From Methanosarcina sp. UBA293 (GTDB lineage Archaea; Halobacteriota; Methanosarcinia; Methanosarcinales; Methanosarcinaceae): DNA of 64,000 nucleotides. The notes beneath the pieces were generated by a model, which saw nothing but the letters and a program-made list of their open reading frames with translations, was not told the origin of the DNA and ran no database searches. The position numbers were made by a program, and so were the translations under genes. Positions 27,370-36,393 of the stretch are shown in pieces (position 1 is the stretch's first letter; each line of letters opens with the position of its first letter). The DNA is taken from contig DALS01000056.1 of the NCBI GenBank assembly GCA_002499445.1, positions 38,803 to 102,802 of the forward strand. The letters run 5' to 3'.

Positions 27370-28010
27370 ATCAAGATTATTTAAAACAGGAAAAGTTTGA
27401 AACGAGAATCTGCTGCCCTCTGTGCCAGAGAGAGCTGGTTATGAACTGGCAGAGAGACAATATTCCCTATTTCGGGGAGATCATGCACATTAGTGCAAGA
27501 TGCCAGTGCAGTTTCCGTTTTGTGGATACCATGATTCTCTCGAGTAAGGAGCCCATGCGCTATGAGATGCCAGTTGAAACTCTTGAAGACCTGAATGCAA
27601 GGGTCATTCGTTCAACCTCAGGAACAATTCGCATCCCGGGAATGGGAGTTGCCATTGAACCGGGCTCAGTTTCGGAGTCATACATTACGAATATTGAAGG
27701 TGTGCTACATAGGGTTCGGGATGTCCTTATGACCGCGAGCAAGTGGGTACAGGAAGATGAAGAGAAGTTATCCCGCAGCCAGGAACTCCTGTGTATGCTC
27801 GAAGAAGTAATTGAAGGAAAGAAGAAAATTACAGTCATAGTCGAAGATCCTCTTGGAAATAGTGCAATCATTTCTAAGAAAGCGAAAGCTATCAAGCTCT
27901 CCAAAGAAGAAGCCGAGAAACTCAATACCGGCATGATTGTTTTCGATGTTGACAAAACCGAACTAGTGCACGATGTTTCAGATAATGTTCAGCCCCTCGG
28001 AGGGAATTAA
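27366..28010 (+). CDS. ZPR1 zinc-finger domain protein
   Basis: A 214-residue single-unit ZPR1 protein. It has a four-cysteine zinc finger (C17-x2-C20 and a later C-x-C pair in ISARCQCSFR) and the following beta-rich A domain (RSTSGTIRIPGMGVAIEPGS ... GKKKITVIVEDPLGNSAI). Eukaryotic ZPR1 assists folding of elongation factor 1A; a similar chaperone role in archaea is inference. It begins with TTG overlapping the sepF stop (TTGA), so translation is probably coupled to SepF. Confidence 0.85.
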   Translation: MNQDYLKQEKFETRICCPLCQRELVMNWQRDNIPYFGEIMHISARCQCSFRFVDTMILSSKEPMRYEMPVETLEDLNARVIRSTSGTIRIPGMGVAIEPGSVSESYITNIEGVLHRVRDVLMTASKWVQEDEEKLSRSQELLCMLEEVIEGKKKITVIVEDPLGNSAIISKKAKAIKLSKEEAEKLNTGMIVFDVDKTELVHDVSDNVQPLGGN

Positions 28011-28406
28011 CTCTTTTTCCGATTTTTCATAGCCTGACAGATTCCGGGGGCACTTCCAATATAGTTATTTACTTTTATTCCAATAAAGGCAGACATATTG
28101 CAGGCTATGCAGGCAATTTCACATCAGAATGCTGCATATCTCAAGATGTGGGGGCCGAAGTCATGACTCTAAAAATTAGATTAATTAAAACTTCAGCTAG
28201 TTAGTTTAAGAATTATCTCATAAATTCAAAAATCATACAACCTAAGAAATTATTCCGCAACCTGAAGATCATTACGTAACCTAAAAGTTATTCAACTAAC
28301 ATTCAACTAATATTCAACTAATTTAAGAGTTTATCTATTAAATTTAACATTTATTTGACTAATTGAAGATTAAGATTATTCCAGATTGCATTAATACGGT
28401 GAAGGT
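28011..28406. other. Spacer upstream of proS
   Basis: About 400 bp, AT-rich, no gene. It has short tandem repeats ATTCAACTAA(C/T) three times at about 28289-28322 and several related AACCTAA-type words before them. No defined function. Confidence 0.45.
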
Positions 28407-29849
28407 ATGGCAGAAAGCGAAAAAGAAGCAGCACTCCCTCCAAAAGAGGAATTCAGCGAATGGTACAACGAACTCCTGTGGATGGCCGAAATAATGGACG
28501 TCCGCTATCCTGTGAAAGGGCTCTATGTCTGGTATCCCTTCGGTTTTGCAATCCGCAGGATTACTTATAATATTATAAGGGAAATCCTAGACAATAGCGG
28601 GCACCAGGAAACACTCTTTCCGCTGCTTATTCCCGAAAATGAGTTTATGAAAGAAGCCGAACACATAAAAGGCTTTGAAGATGAAGTGTACTGGGTAACC
28701 CACGGAGGAAGAGACGAGCTTGACATTCCGCTGGCCCTTCGCCCAACAAGTGAGACTGCCATTTACCCAATGTATAAAATGTGGGTCAGGTCCCATGCAG
28801 ACCTCCCTCTAAAATTCTACCAGATAGTCAACACATTCCGTTATGAGACAAAGCACACTCGCCCCTTGATAAGACTCAGGGAGATTACTTCCTTTAAAGA
28901 AGCTCATACCGTACACGCTACCTGGAAAGATGCAGAAGCTCAGGTTAAGGAAGCTGTCAGACTCTATACCGAGATATACCGCAGGCTTGGAGTCCCTGTG
29001 CTCAGGTCAAGAAGGCCTGACTGGGATAAATTTCCGGGCGCAGATTATACCGATGCTCTTGATGCCGTTATGCCTGACGGAAAGACCCTTCAGATAGGTA
29101 CGGTTCACCATCTGGGAGATAACTTTGCAAAAACCTTTGACATTAAGTATGAAGCTCCTGACGGAGAGCAGCATTATGCCCACCAGACCTGTTACGGGAT
29201 TTCAGAGAGATCGATTGCAGCCACAATTTCCATCCACGGAGACGACAAAGGGTTGATTTTGCCTCCAGAAATTGCACCTGTCCAGGTTGTCATTATTCCA
29301 ATTATCTTTAAGAAAGGAGCAGAAGAGGTACTTACAGCCTGCAAGGATGTCCAGGAACGCCTGAAAAAAATGGGCATACGAGCCGAGATTGATGCAAGTG
29401 ACCTCCGCCCTGGAGCAAAGTACTACAAATGGGAAATGAAAGGGGTACCCCTTAGGCTCGAGATCGGGCCCAGAGACCTGCAAAATAATGTTGCTGTAGC
29501 TGTCAGAAGGGATACAGGGGAAAAAGAACAGATTCCACTCCCTGAGATCGAAGCCGGTGTGAGTTCAAGGTTTAAGGCAATCCACCAAAACCTATATCAA
29601 AAGGCAAAAACCGAGCTTGAAAGCCGCATTTTTGAATGTGAAGGACTTGAAGAAGTAAAGGAAAAAATCCAGAAGGGTGTTGCAACAATTCCCTGGTGCG
29701 GAAACAAGGAATGTGGGCTTGTTATGGAAGAGCAAATAGGTGCAGGAATCCTTGGAATCCCTCTGGAGCAGAAAAGGGACCGGAAAGAAAAATGCCCAGT
29801 CTGCGGAGGAGAAACTGAAACCCGTGTGTATGTGGCAAGAACATACTGA
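28407..29849 (+). CDS. proS: Prolyl-tRNA synthetase, archaeal/eukaryotic type
   Basis: Class II synthetase charging tRNA-Pro, 480 residues. Motif 2 region FRYETKHTRPLIRLREITSF and motif 3 GLILPPEIAPVQVVII are clear. The anticodon-binding domain follows. The C-terminus has the archaeal/eukaryotic zinc domain (CGNKEC ... CPVC) and ends in a Tyr, typical of this type. The bacterial editing insertion is absent, as expected for the short archaeal form. Start ATG 28407 follows a GGTGA sequence. Confidence 0.96.
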   Translation: MAESEKEAALPPKEEFSEWYNELLWMAEIMDVRYPVKGLYVWYPFGFAIRRITYNIIREILDNSGHQETLFPLLIPENEFMKEAEHIKGFEDEVYWVTHGGRDELDIPLALRPTSETAIYPMYKMWVRSHADLPLKFYQIVNTFRYETKHTRPLIRLREITSFKEAHTVHATWKDAEAQVKEAVRLYTEIYRRLGVPVLRSRRPDWDKFPGADYTDALDAVMPDGKTLQIGTVHHLGDNFAKTFDIKYEAPDGEQHYAHQTCYGISERSIAATISIHGDDKGLILPPEIAPVQVVIIPIIFKKGAEEVLTACKDVQERLKKMGIRAEIDASDLRPGAKYYKWEMKGVPLRLEIGPRDLQNNVAVAVRRDTGEKEQIPLPEIEAGVSSRFKAIHQNLYQKAKTELESRIFECEGLEEVKEKIQKGVATIPWCGNKECGLVMEEQIGAGILGIPLEQKRDRKEKCPVCGGETETRVYVARTY

Positions 29850-29877
29850 CACAAAAACTTTTTGGCATAGCCCAGAG

Positions 29878-29926
29878 AGCCGAATACTATAACCTAGTTC
29901 GGCTTTCATATATCTTTTTTAATTCT
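29878..29926 (+). terminator. Terminator after proS
   Basis: AGCCGAA (29878-29884) pairs with TTCGGCT (29898-29904) around a 13-nt loop, followed by a T-rich run ending in six T. Confidence 0.5.
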
Positions 29927-30189
29927 TCTAAAGTTATCTTATACCTAACTTAAATTCTGGATAGGTTGTCTTTACTATTTACATGAGTGAATCTAAAAAC
30001 AAAATATTATGGACATAATTATATCAGAAAATTAATTCAACTTATCTTTAATAGAATCTAAGCTAAGATTAAATGCCTGAATCCGAAAAAGAAAAGAAAT
30101 AAAGCAAACTTAATTTGAGTATTACTAAATTATATTTGTTTGTGGATAAATATTAAATAGTAAGTCGAAGAATTCACATTAGATTTCGG
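29927..30189. other. AT-rich spacer before the cobT repeats
   Basis: AT-rich sequence between the proS terminator and the repeat cluster. No gene was seen. Confidence 0.35.
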
Positions 30190-30408
30190 AAAGAATCAAC
30201 TTTTTTGAAAAAAGTTTGGTTAAAACCGAAAACGTCTTGGCGGCGTGATCAACCGCAAACTTTTTCAAAAAAAGTTTGATCAAAAACACCTAACAACAGC
30301 GTAACGGCGTGATCAACCGCAAACTTTTTCAAAAAAAGTTTGATCAAAAACGATGTAACGTTTGGATTTAAAAGCCTTATCCCCAAACCCTATCGGCGTG
30401 ATCAACCG
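30190..30408 (+). repeat. Repeat cluster upstream of cobT (47-bp units)
   Basis: Two identical 47-bp units (30241-30287 and 30305-30351) begin CGGCGTGATCAACCG and contain a perfect 10-bp stem, CAAACTTTTT with AAAAAGTTTG, around loop CAA. A third, truncated unit retains only the first 15 bp (30394-30408), and a degenerate hairpin-like relative lies at about 30190-30233. Units of this type look like a dispersed intergenic repeat: a related GTTGATCAACCG word occurs at about 22815. Confidence 0.85.
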
Positions 30409-30413
30409 GCGCA

Positions 30414-30455
30414 ACGGTTGTGGCCCAACGGTTGCGGCCCAGAGGTTGTAGCAAC
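30414..30455 (+). repeat. G/C-rich short tandem repeat just before cobT
   Basis: ACGGTTGTGGCCCA (30414-30427) is followed by ACGGTTGCGGCCCA (30428-30441) and a weaker third unit beginning GAGGTTG. It is far richer in G/C than the surroundings and lies in the immediate 5' leader of cobT. Confidence 0.7.
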
Positions 30456-30477
30456 GCTTGAATGAAGGAGATACCAT

Positions 30478-31527
30478 ATGGCCTGGATAGAACCGGAAGT
30501 AACTAAAAAACCCAGAAGACCGATGTTTTTGTGCGTACTTTCCAATACTAAAACCGCACATATCCCGAAGCTCTCAGCCGCTGGAAAAACAGCAGAACTT
30601 ACGGATTATACACCTGCAGGAGATGCAGAACTCATGGAAACAGGAGATATTATCAGTGTGCCCGTTCTCCCCATGACTCCTCCTTACGATACCCCTACTC
30701 CTGCAATTATTACCCGTTCGGCATTGAAGCTTACGGACGCCCCATATCATTTCATAAATTCTGGCTTAATTGTAACTCCAGAGGTCCCGTGTATCGACCT
30801 AAAGGCTAAACCAGGAGAAGACATTAGAGAACCAATTGCGGTCAGGGATGTACAGGGAATCTATGAGCGAGCAAAATTCCTCGCCAGAAGACTAAGAAAC
30901 CAGGTAGATCAGGTAATTATCGGAGAGAGTATTCCCGGCGGCACAACAACGGCGATGGGAGTTTTAATGGCATTGGGATATAACGGAAACGTCAGCAGCA
31001 GTGCTGATGAAAATCCTCTTGAACTAAAGAGACGGGTTGTTGAAGAAGGCATGAAAGCATCAGGCTTGACCTTTGGCTGCCTGAAGGATGATCCCATGAA
31101 AGCTATTGCCTGTATGGGAGACCCAATGATGCCTGCTGTTGTAGGTCTTGTTGCAGGCTTCCAGGACGCCGATGTCAGTGTCGTCCTTGCTGGAGGGACT
31201 CAGATGGCAGCAGTCTACGCCGTAATTAAACACCTGGGTCTTAATACAGAAAAGATGGCAATTGCCACTACCCGGTATGTTGTGGAAGATAAATCTGCAA
31301 ACTTTACCGAGCTTACCAGAAGTCTTGGTATACCTGTAGTTTATATTGCAGACCCAGGATTTGGGAAGTCCGAACTTAAAGGGCTTCACAGATATGAGGC
31401 AGGCACAATAAAAGAAGGAGCAGGTGCCGGTGGCGCTATGTACTTAGCAGGCCTTTACGGAATCACCCAGGACGAGTTTAGAACCGAAGTAGAAAACGTA
31501 TGCAAACTGCTCAAAGCAGGAGACTGA
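30478..31527 (+). CDS. cobT: Nicotinate-nucleotide-dimethylbenzimidazole phosphoribosyltransferase family, archaeal (TIGR00303)
   Basis: A 349-residue archaeal CobT-type enzyme for activating the lower-ligand base of cobamides, needed for the corrinoids that Methanosarcina uses in methyl transfer. Recognisable stretches are GESIPGGTTTAMGVLMALGY, SSADENPLELKRRVV, VLAGGTQMAAVYAV and the C-terminal GAGAGGAMYLAGLYG. The start is well defined: AAGGAG at 30465-30470, 7 nt before ATG 30478. The repeat-rich, G/C-rich leader is unusual and may be regulatory; no known cobalamin riboswitch was recognised. Confidence 0.9.
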   Translation: MAWIEPEVTKKPRRPMFLCVLSNTKTAHIPKLSAAGKTAELTDYTPAGDAELMETGDIISVPVLPMTPPYDTPTPAIITRSALKLTDAPYHFINSGLIVTPEVPCIDLKAKPGEDIREPIAVRDVQGIYERAKFLARRLRNQVDQVIIGESIPGGTTTAMGVLMALGYNGNVSSSADENPLELKRRVVEEGMKASGLTFGCLKDDPMKAIACMGDPMMPAVVGLVAGFQDADVSVVLAGGTQMAAVYAVIKHLGLNTEKMAIATTRYVVEDKSANFTELTRSLGIPVVYIADPGFGKSELKGLHRYEAGTIKEGAGAGGAMYLAGLYGITQDEFRTEVENVCKLLKAGD

Positions 31528-32016
31528 AAAACTCTATTTCTTGATTGGTTTTGTAAAGAAATACTCATTAAATCAAATCTTTTCTTTATTTATTAATAAA
31601 CCAATCCCAAAACTCAAAATTTCCCTTTTTCTTCTATTGAACTTTGAATAACTCATCTTGATTCTGAATATGAAAATCGCTCTAGAAATGTATTTTTCAA
31701 GCAACTTTACAAGTCTTAATAATTAACAAAAGGAGTTTTGGGGCAGACTAAGTGCGTCTTCTAGCAATAAGGGTCTAAAGAAATCATGGAACTCTCAATC
31801 TATAGAACTCTCAACCAAGGAAGCTTTGTGGCTGCTCTTCAGAAACAAAAAAGATAAGAATATAATAAATAAATTAAGAGGAAAATTCGAAAACTATTAA
31901 GACTTTTTAGAAGTTAATTTCCTTAACTTTTTAAAAATTAAAATCCTTTTTTTTAGGCTAGGTCCCAGTTAAGCAACTTGGGTGTTTTCATAAGATTAAA
32001 AGTAAAGATAGTCTGC
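31528..32016. other. Spacer, no gene seen
   Basis: About 490 bp downstream of cobT, AT-rich, with no coding pattern on either strand. A duplicated GAACTCTCAA word at about 31782-31808 is the only small repeat noticed. Confidence 0.35.
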
Positions 32017-32190
32017 TTATAGAGATGTCGGATTCTGGACGTGAAGAACGTTTACTCCCCCAGATAAATATGTTTCCGAACTCACACATCCACAGTTCCG
32101 ACAGTAGTAGAAGATATTAGAGCCCAGAACCTGGCGTTTTAACTTCGTTTGGCATATATTACAAAATATAGAAACATTTGTGTTTCCCAT
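32017..32190 (-). CDS. Small zinc-ribbon protein (57 aa)
   Basis: A 57-residue frame begins MGNTNVSIFCNICQTKLKRQ and continues with FYYCRNCGC, so it has CxxC and CxxC(x)C knuckles of a zinc ribbon at about residues 10-13 and 30-35. GAGG lies 7 nt before the ATG, an excellent ribosome site that also overlaps the stop region of the upstream micro-gene, so the two form a tiny operon. No other domain is present. The partner or function is unknown; RNA or protein contact is the usual role of such ribbons. Confidence 0.6.
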   Translation of the reverse strand: MGNTNVSIFCNICQTKLKRQVLGSNIFYYCRNCGCVSSETYLSGGVNVLHVQNPTSL

Positions 32191-32199
32191 GCAGAGTCC

Positions 32200-32365
32200 T
32201 CACTCATAAATCATAATCGAATCAAGCCTAGCAGTACCCACTTTTGTCCAGTACTTACAAATGCTACAGTACTGGGTCTCTCCATCTGAACTCACTTTCA
32301 GTCTAGCATGGCATTTTGGACATATTTTTAGACGTTTCGTAAATTAAACCCCCTTGGATTTCCAT
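32200..32365 (-). pseudogene. Small zinc-ribbon gene with frameshift
   Basis: ATG 32365 opens a frame reading MEIQGGLIYETSKNMSKMPC and a stop. One base out of phase, the same region reads ICPKCHARLKVSSDGETQYC then SICKYWTKVGTARLDSIMIYE and ends at TGA 32200-32202. Joined by a single frameshift near 32320, the two halves give one protein of about 55 residues with two CxxC knuckles (CPKC, CSIC). It directly precedes the intact 57-residue zinc-ribbon gene. Either a real mutation, a sequencing error or programmed frameshifting could explain it. Confidence 0.5.
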
Positions 32366-32917
32366 TTTTAAAGCTGCAAGATTCAGGTGGTCAAGAGTCC
32401 AGGAAGCCGATAAGTACCCTAACACCATAAGGACCTAAAGGATTCCCACCAGTACGAAAACACCTGGTCCTAAACCTTGAAGTTACATTAAAAACCATTT
32501 TTGATCTTTAATTGGAAATAACATTAATCACTCGGATAGGAACCTTAGATAAGGGCATTTTAAGCTAACGATATTGCTTAAGAATCAGACCAATCCGACC
32601 TCGCTGCATACTACTGTTACAACAAGCTAATCAAATATATTATTCCTAAAAGGATATAAATTTTGGCTAGAAATGAAATTATTTCATAAGATCAGAAGAC
32701 AGCTTTTTACCTTCTGATAAGATGGGATGCTTCCTATTAGAACGCTATAAAAAATTGAAAAGCACATTATACACCAGAAACGCGAATATCTGGATCACCA
32801 GATTCTCCCATTCATATATAGTTATTAAAACAGTTCCAAGCGAAATATATAAATATGATTATCGCTTTAGGAGTGTTCGCGATAGGGTGGGCAAAAAGGG
32901 CACATCCGATAACGTGA
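32366..32917. other. Spacer upstream of tRNA cluster
   Basis: About 550 bp with no supported gene. An open frame (32722-32955) runs into the first tRNA and was rejected. A TATA box AAATATATAAA (32843-32853) lies about 65 bp before the first tRNA-Asn. Confidence 0.4.
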
Positions 32918-32990
32918 GCCGCTTTAACTCAGTTGGTAGAGTGTCTGGCTGTTAACCAGAATGTCGTAGGTTCGAGCCCTGCAAGCGGCG
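32918..32990 (+). tRNA. tRNA-Asn (GTT)
   Basis: A 73-nt cloverleaf: acceptor stem GCCGCTT pairs with AAGCGGC, discriminator G, anticodon loop CTGTTAA with anticodon GTT, T arm containing GGTTCGAGCC. The CCA end is not encoded. An identical copy lies at 33244-33316. Confidence 0.96.
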
Positions 32991-33095
32991 TAAATTTTGT
33001 ATTTTTTATACTACTCTTTCCAAGACAAAACGCATATGCAAAAATGTTATTATTAAAGGCGTACTTAAAGATATAATAACGTCATAAAACAATGA

Positions 33096-33170
33096 GGGCC
33101 TGTAGCTCAGTCAGGTTAGAGCGCTCGGCTCATAACCGAGCGGTCACCGGTTCAAATCCGGTCAGGCCCA
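33096..33170 (+). tRNA. tRNA-Met (CAT), probably elongator
   Basis: A 75-nt cloverleaf: acceptor GGGCCTG with CAGGCCC, discriminator A, anticodon stem CTCGG/CCGAG with loop CTCATAA (anticodon CAT), T arm GGTTCAAATCC. The anticodon stem lacks the three G-C pairs of initiators, so elongator tRNA-Met is most likely; tRNA-Ile2 (modified CAT) cannot be strictly excluded. Confidence 0.9.
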
Positions 33171-33243
33171 TAAACTTTATATCCTAAGGATTTCTTGTAT
33201 AAGAACACCTGAAGGTGAAACATAATAACTTTCCTATCAGAAA

Positions 33244-33316
33244 GCCGCTTTAACTCAGTTGGTAGAGTGTCTGGCTGTTAACCAGAATGTCGTAGGTTCG
33301 AGCCCTGCAAGCGGCG
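33244..33316 (+). tRNA. tRNA-Asn (GTT), second identical copy
   Basis: Identical over all 73 nt to the copy at 32918-32990, including the first GT after the gene. The order is Asn-Met-Asn with about 75-105-bp spacers. Confidence 0.96.
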
Positions 33317-33764
33317 TAATTTTTATTTTAAATTCTCTGTGTAAATATTTATCTTCGGGGTATCTTTACTTATTATCTTCTTTGTCCATTATTCATTGAA
33401 AAAGAGTTTTAGAGCGTATTTTTATCTGAATATCTCAAGATCTAATTATATTCATAATCAGATAATATAATTTAAACTCTTTAGAATTCATATTATCTGA
33501 ACCTATCTATAGATCAAATTTTGAAATTTTGAACATACAAATTTTTAGTCCAATAAAATTTTTTATATTCATAATTGGATAGCCAAAAGGTTCAGATGAG
33601 TATTAACAGATTTAGTTTTCAAATAGACCTGCCAAAACTTCATGGAAAAAATATAAATGTTCAAAGAAGAATAAGATATTAAGAAGGATTATAGATAAAT
33701 ACGAATCCACAGTATTAATTACCATCCAACTAATTATCATCAAATAAAACTGAGGTTTATACAT
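33317..33764. other. Spacer and promoter region of the aldolase gene
   Basis: About 450 bp, AT-rich. It contains an inverted pair CAGATAATAT / ATATTATCTG (about 33459-33499) and a TATA-like AAAATATAAAT at about 33645-33656, which would give a leader of about 90 nt before the aldolase. No gene seen. Confidence 0.4.
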
Positions 33765-34688
33765 ATGATTTCAATTAAAAAAGAGGACGTGATTGTACCT
33801 CTAGACGTCCCAAAAGCGATGCATGAAACGTACGTTAATAATTATATGGAAATAACCCGGGAAACCGGCAGACTAATGCTTTTCGCAGGTGATCAGAAAG
33901 TAGAGCATCTTAACGACGACTTTTACGGGGAGGGAGTGCCAGAGGATGATGCTGATCCAGAACACCTTTTCAGAATAGCCTCTAAGGCAAAAATTGGAGT
34001 TTTTGCAACCCAGCTTGGGCTTATCGCCCGCTACGGCATGGACTACAGAGACGTGCCATACCTCGTAAAAATAAACTCAAAAACAAACCTTGTTAAAACA
34101 GCTCAGGCTGATCCATTTAGCAATCTCTGGTATGATATTGACCAAGTTGTTGAGTTTAAGGAAAACAGCGGGCTTAAGATTCTTGGCATAGGATATACGG
34201 TTTATCTTGGCAGCGAGTTCGAAGCCGAAATGCTTGTTCAAGCGGCTCAAGTGATTTACGATGCCCACCAGCATGGCATGTTGGCCGTACTCTGGATTTA
34301 TCCGCGTGGAACCGCAGTAAAGGACGAAAAGGATCCACATCTTATTGCAGGAGCAACAGGAGTTGGAGCTTGCCTTGGCACGGACTTTGTAAAGGTCAAT
34401 TATCCGAAGAAGGAAGGAGCAGAATCTTCTGAGATTTTCAAGGAAGCTATCAAAGCTGCAGGGCGTACCAAAGTAGTTTGCGCAGGCGGTAGTAGTGACG
34501 GGGTCGAAACCTTCCTGAAAAAGCTCTATGACCAGATCCACATCTCTGGAGCGCAAGGAAATGCAACGGGAAGAAATATTCACCAGAAGCCTCTGGACGA
34601 AGCTGTCCGCATGTGCGATGCTGTCTATGCAATAACTGTTGAAGACGCAAGCATTGAAGATGCCCTTAAGATATACAAGGGTAATTAA
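33765..34688 (+). CDS. Fructose-bisphosphate aldolase, DhnA/archaeal class I type
   Basis: A 307-residue TIM-barrel aldolase interconverting fructose-1,6-bisphosphate with the two triose phosphates by a Schiff-base lysine. The DhnA-family landmarks are FAGDQKVEH near the N-terminus, GTDFVKVNYP (putative Schiff-base Lys), the phosphate loop VCAGGSSDGVE and GNATGRNIHQKP. GAGG at 33752-33755 precedes ATG 33765. Pyruvate kinase follows 73 bp downstream, so both act in glycogen/sugar metabolism and may be expressed together. The related enzyme that makes aromatic amino-acid precursors in archaea belongs to the same superfamily, but the triose-phosphate loop favours FBP aldolase. Confidence 0.85.
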   Translation: MISIKKEDVIVPLDVPKAMHETYVNNYMEITRETGRLMLFAGDQKVEHLNDDFYGEGVPEDDADPEHLFRIASKAKIGVFATQLGLIARYGMDYRDVPYLVKINSKTNLVKTAQADPFSNLWYDIDQVVEFKENSGLKILGIGYTVYLGSEFEAEMLVQAAQVIYDAHQHGMLAVLWIYPRGTAVKDEKDPHLIAGATGVGACLGTDFVKVNYPKKEGAESSEIFKEAIKAAGRTKVVCAGGSSDGVETFLKKLYDQIHISGAQGNATGRNIHQKPLDEAVRMCDAVYAITVEDASIEDALKIYKGN

Positions 34689-34761
34689 AAAGAACTGTAG
34701 AGACCTGATTAAATAGACAACAATATATTAACCAGAAGTTGGGAATAAAGGCTGTGTAAAT

Positions 34762-36195
34762 ATGCAAATTCCGGACCATAAGACAAAGATTGTTTGTACC
34801 ATAGGCCCGGCTTCCTCTTCCGAGGAAATGATCAGGAAACTTATGCTTACCGGCATGAATGTTGCAAGGATCAATTTCTCTCACGGAAACTTCGAAAGCC
34901 ATAGCGAAGTAATCCGAAGAGTGCGAAAGGTTGCAGCTGAGCTTAATAGAACCGTCGCAATCCTTGCTGACCTACCAGGCCCGAAGATTCGCATAGGCAA
35001 ACTGGAAAAAGAACCTATCATGCTCCATAAAGGAAACTTTGTTACCCTTACGGTTGACGAGGAACTTGGAAATGAAAAGCGTATTCCAGTGAGCTACAAA
35101 CAGCTTCCGGAAAGCGTGGTTCCAGGGAGCCTTATTTATTTAAGTGATGGATTTATCCAGCTCCGCTGCCTGGAAATCTCGGGAAATGATGTGCTTTGCG
35201 AGGTTCTTATAGGAGGAGAGCTTTATTCTCATAAAGGACTGAATCTTCCTGGGGCAAAAATATTCCTTGATCCTGTGACTGAGAAGGATTTTAAGATCCT
35301 TGAGTTTGCCCTGAGTAAGGAAATTGACATTTTCAGTATTTCTTTTATAGAAAGTGCTGAGGACATTCACAAGGTCCGGAATTTTGCTGCAGCTAGAGGA
35401 AAATCTATACACATTGTTGCTAAAATCGAGCGCAGGCAAGCTGTAGAGAACATTCATGAGATTCTGAAAGAAACCGATGGTCTCATGGTTGCCAGAGGAG
35501 ACCTAGGAGTCGAGATTCCTATCCAGGAAGTTCCCTCAGTACAAAAAGAAATTATCCAGAGTGCAAAGCTTCTTGGAATTCCGGTAATTACAGCCACTCA
35601 CATGCTGGCTTCAATGACTAATAATATAAGGCCTACCCGCGCAGAGGCTACCGATGTTGCAAATGCTATTCTTGATGGAACAGATGCAGTCATGCTTTCG
35701 GAAGAAACGGCAGTTGGCAATTATCCTGTAGAAGCTGTTGAGATTATGGCGAAAATTGCAAAAGCAACAGAAAACTGGCGTTCCAAGACAAAATGGGGCC
35801 TTGACACAATAATCAAGGGTATAATGGCAAGGGAAATGTCAATAGACGAGGTAATAACCCTCCAGGTGCATGAAGCCCTGCAAAAATTGCCGGTTGCCGC
35901 CGTACTGACTCCTACAAGAAGTGGAGCGACTCCCCGCAGAATTTCACGCTTTAAGCCTGAAACCTGGATTCTTGCATTCAGCCGCGTCCCGAGAACCTGC
36001 GACTTTCTCTCTTTATCCTATGGCGTTTATCCCGTTAATGTAAAAGAAACAAAAGAAGGCTGGGAGAAAAAAGCTACGGAAAAAGCTAAAGAACTAGGAT
36101 TTGTAAAAAGTGGGGAAGTTGTTATTTTTACCCAGGGTCCTTCTTTAGGAAAACCTGGGGGCACAAATATGCTTAAGATCCTCACCCTTGAGTGA
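34762..36195 (+). CDS. pyk: Pyruvate kinase
   Basis: A 477-residue pyruvate kinase producing ATP and pyruvate from phosphoenolpyruvate. The N-terminus KTKIVCTIGPASSS and MNVARINFSHG, the active-site segment FSISFIESAED, LMVARGDLGVEIP, and the signature ITATHMLASM ... RPTRAEATDVANAILDGTDAVMLSEET are present. The C-terminal domain is complete (VVIFTQGPSLGKPGGTN). It follows the aldolase gene in the same direction, which points to a catabolic sugar/glycogen role. Confidence 0.96.
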   Translation: MQIPDHKTKIVCTIGPASSSEEMIRKLMLTGMNVARINFSHGNFESHSEVIRRVRKVAAELNRTVAILADLPGPKIRIGKLEKEPIMLHKGNFVTLTVDEELGNEKRIPVSYKQLPESVVPGSLIYLSDGFIQLRCLEISGNDVLCEVLIGGELYSHKGLNLPGAKIFLDPVTEKDFKILEFALSKEIDIFSISFIESAEDIHKVRNFAAARGKSIHIVAKIERRQAVENIHEILKETDGLMVARGDLGVEIPIQEVPSVQKEIIQSAKLLGIPVITATHMLASMTNNIRPTRAEATDVANAILDGTDAVMLSEETAVGNYPVEAVEIMAKIAKATENWRSKTKWGLDTIIKGIMAREMSIDEVITLQVHEALQKLPVAAVLTPTRSGATPRRISRFKPETWILAFSRVPRTCDFLSLSYGVYPVNVKETKEGWEKKATEKAKELGFVKSGEVVIFTQGPSLGKPGGTNMLKILTLE

Positions 36196-36393
36196 AAAAG
36201 GCAACAGACTCAGAACAAGAGACTTCAGCTAAACCCAATTACCTGTCTGAAACCCAGATCAAGTCTAGAAGAAAAATTAGAAAACATTTTAATTCAATAT
36301 CTCATGCCAATATATTATAGCCAATATCTCTAGATATCAGGTGCATGATCTCTACTTTCAGAAAAATTAACTTTATGTTTTGAGGTTTCATTG

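Noticed and set aside
30190..30408. CRISPR array
   Set aside because: Only two full units with one 17-bp spacer and an internal palindrome; no cas genes.
32722..32955. 77-codon frame overlapping tRNA-Asn
   Set aside because: It runs through a certain tRNA gene and has no ribosome site.
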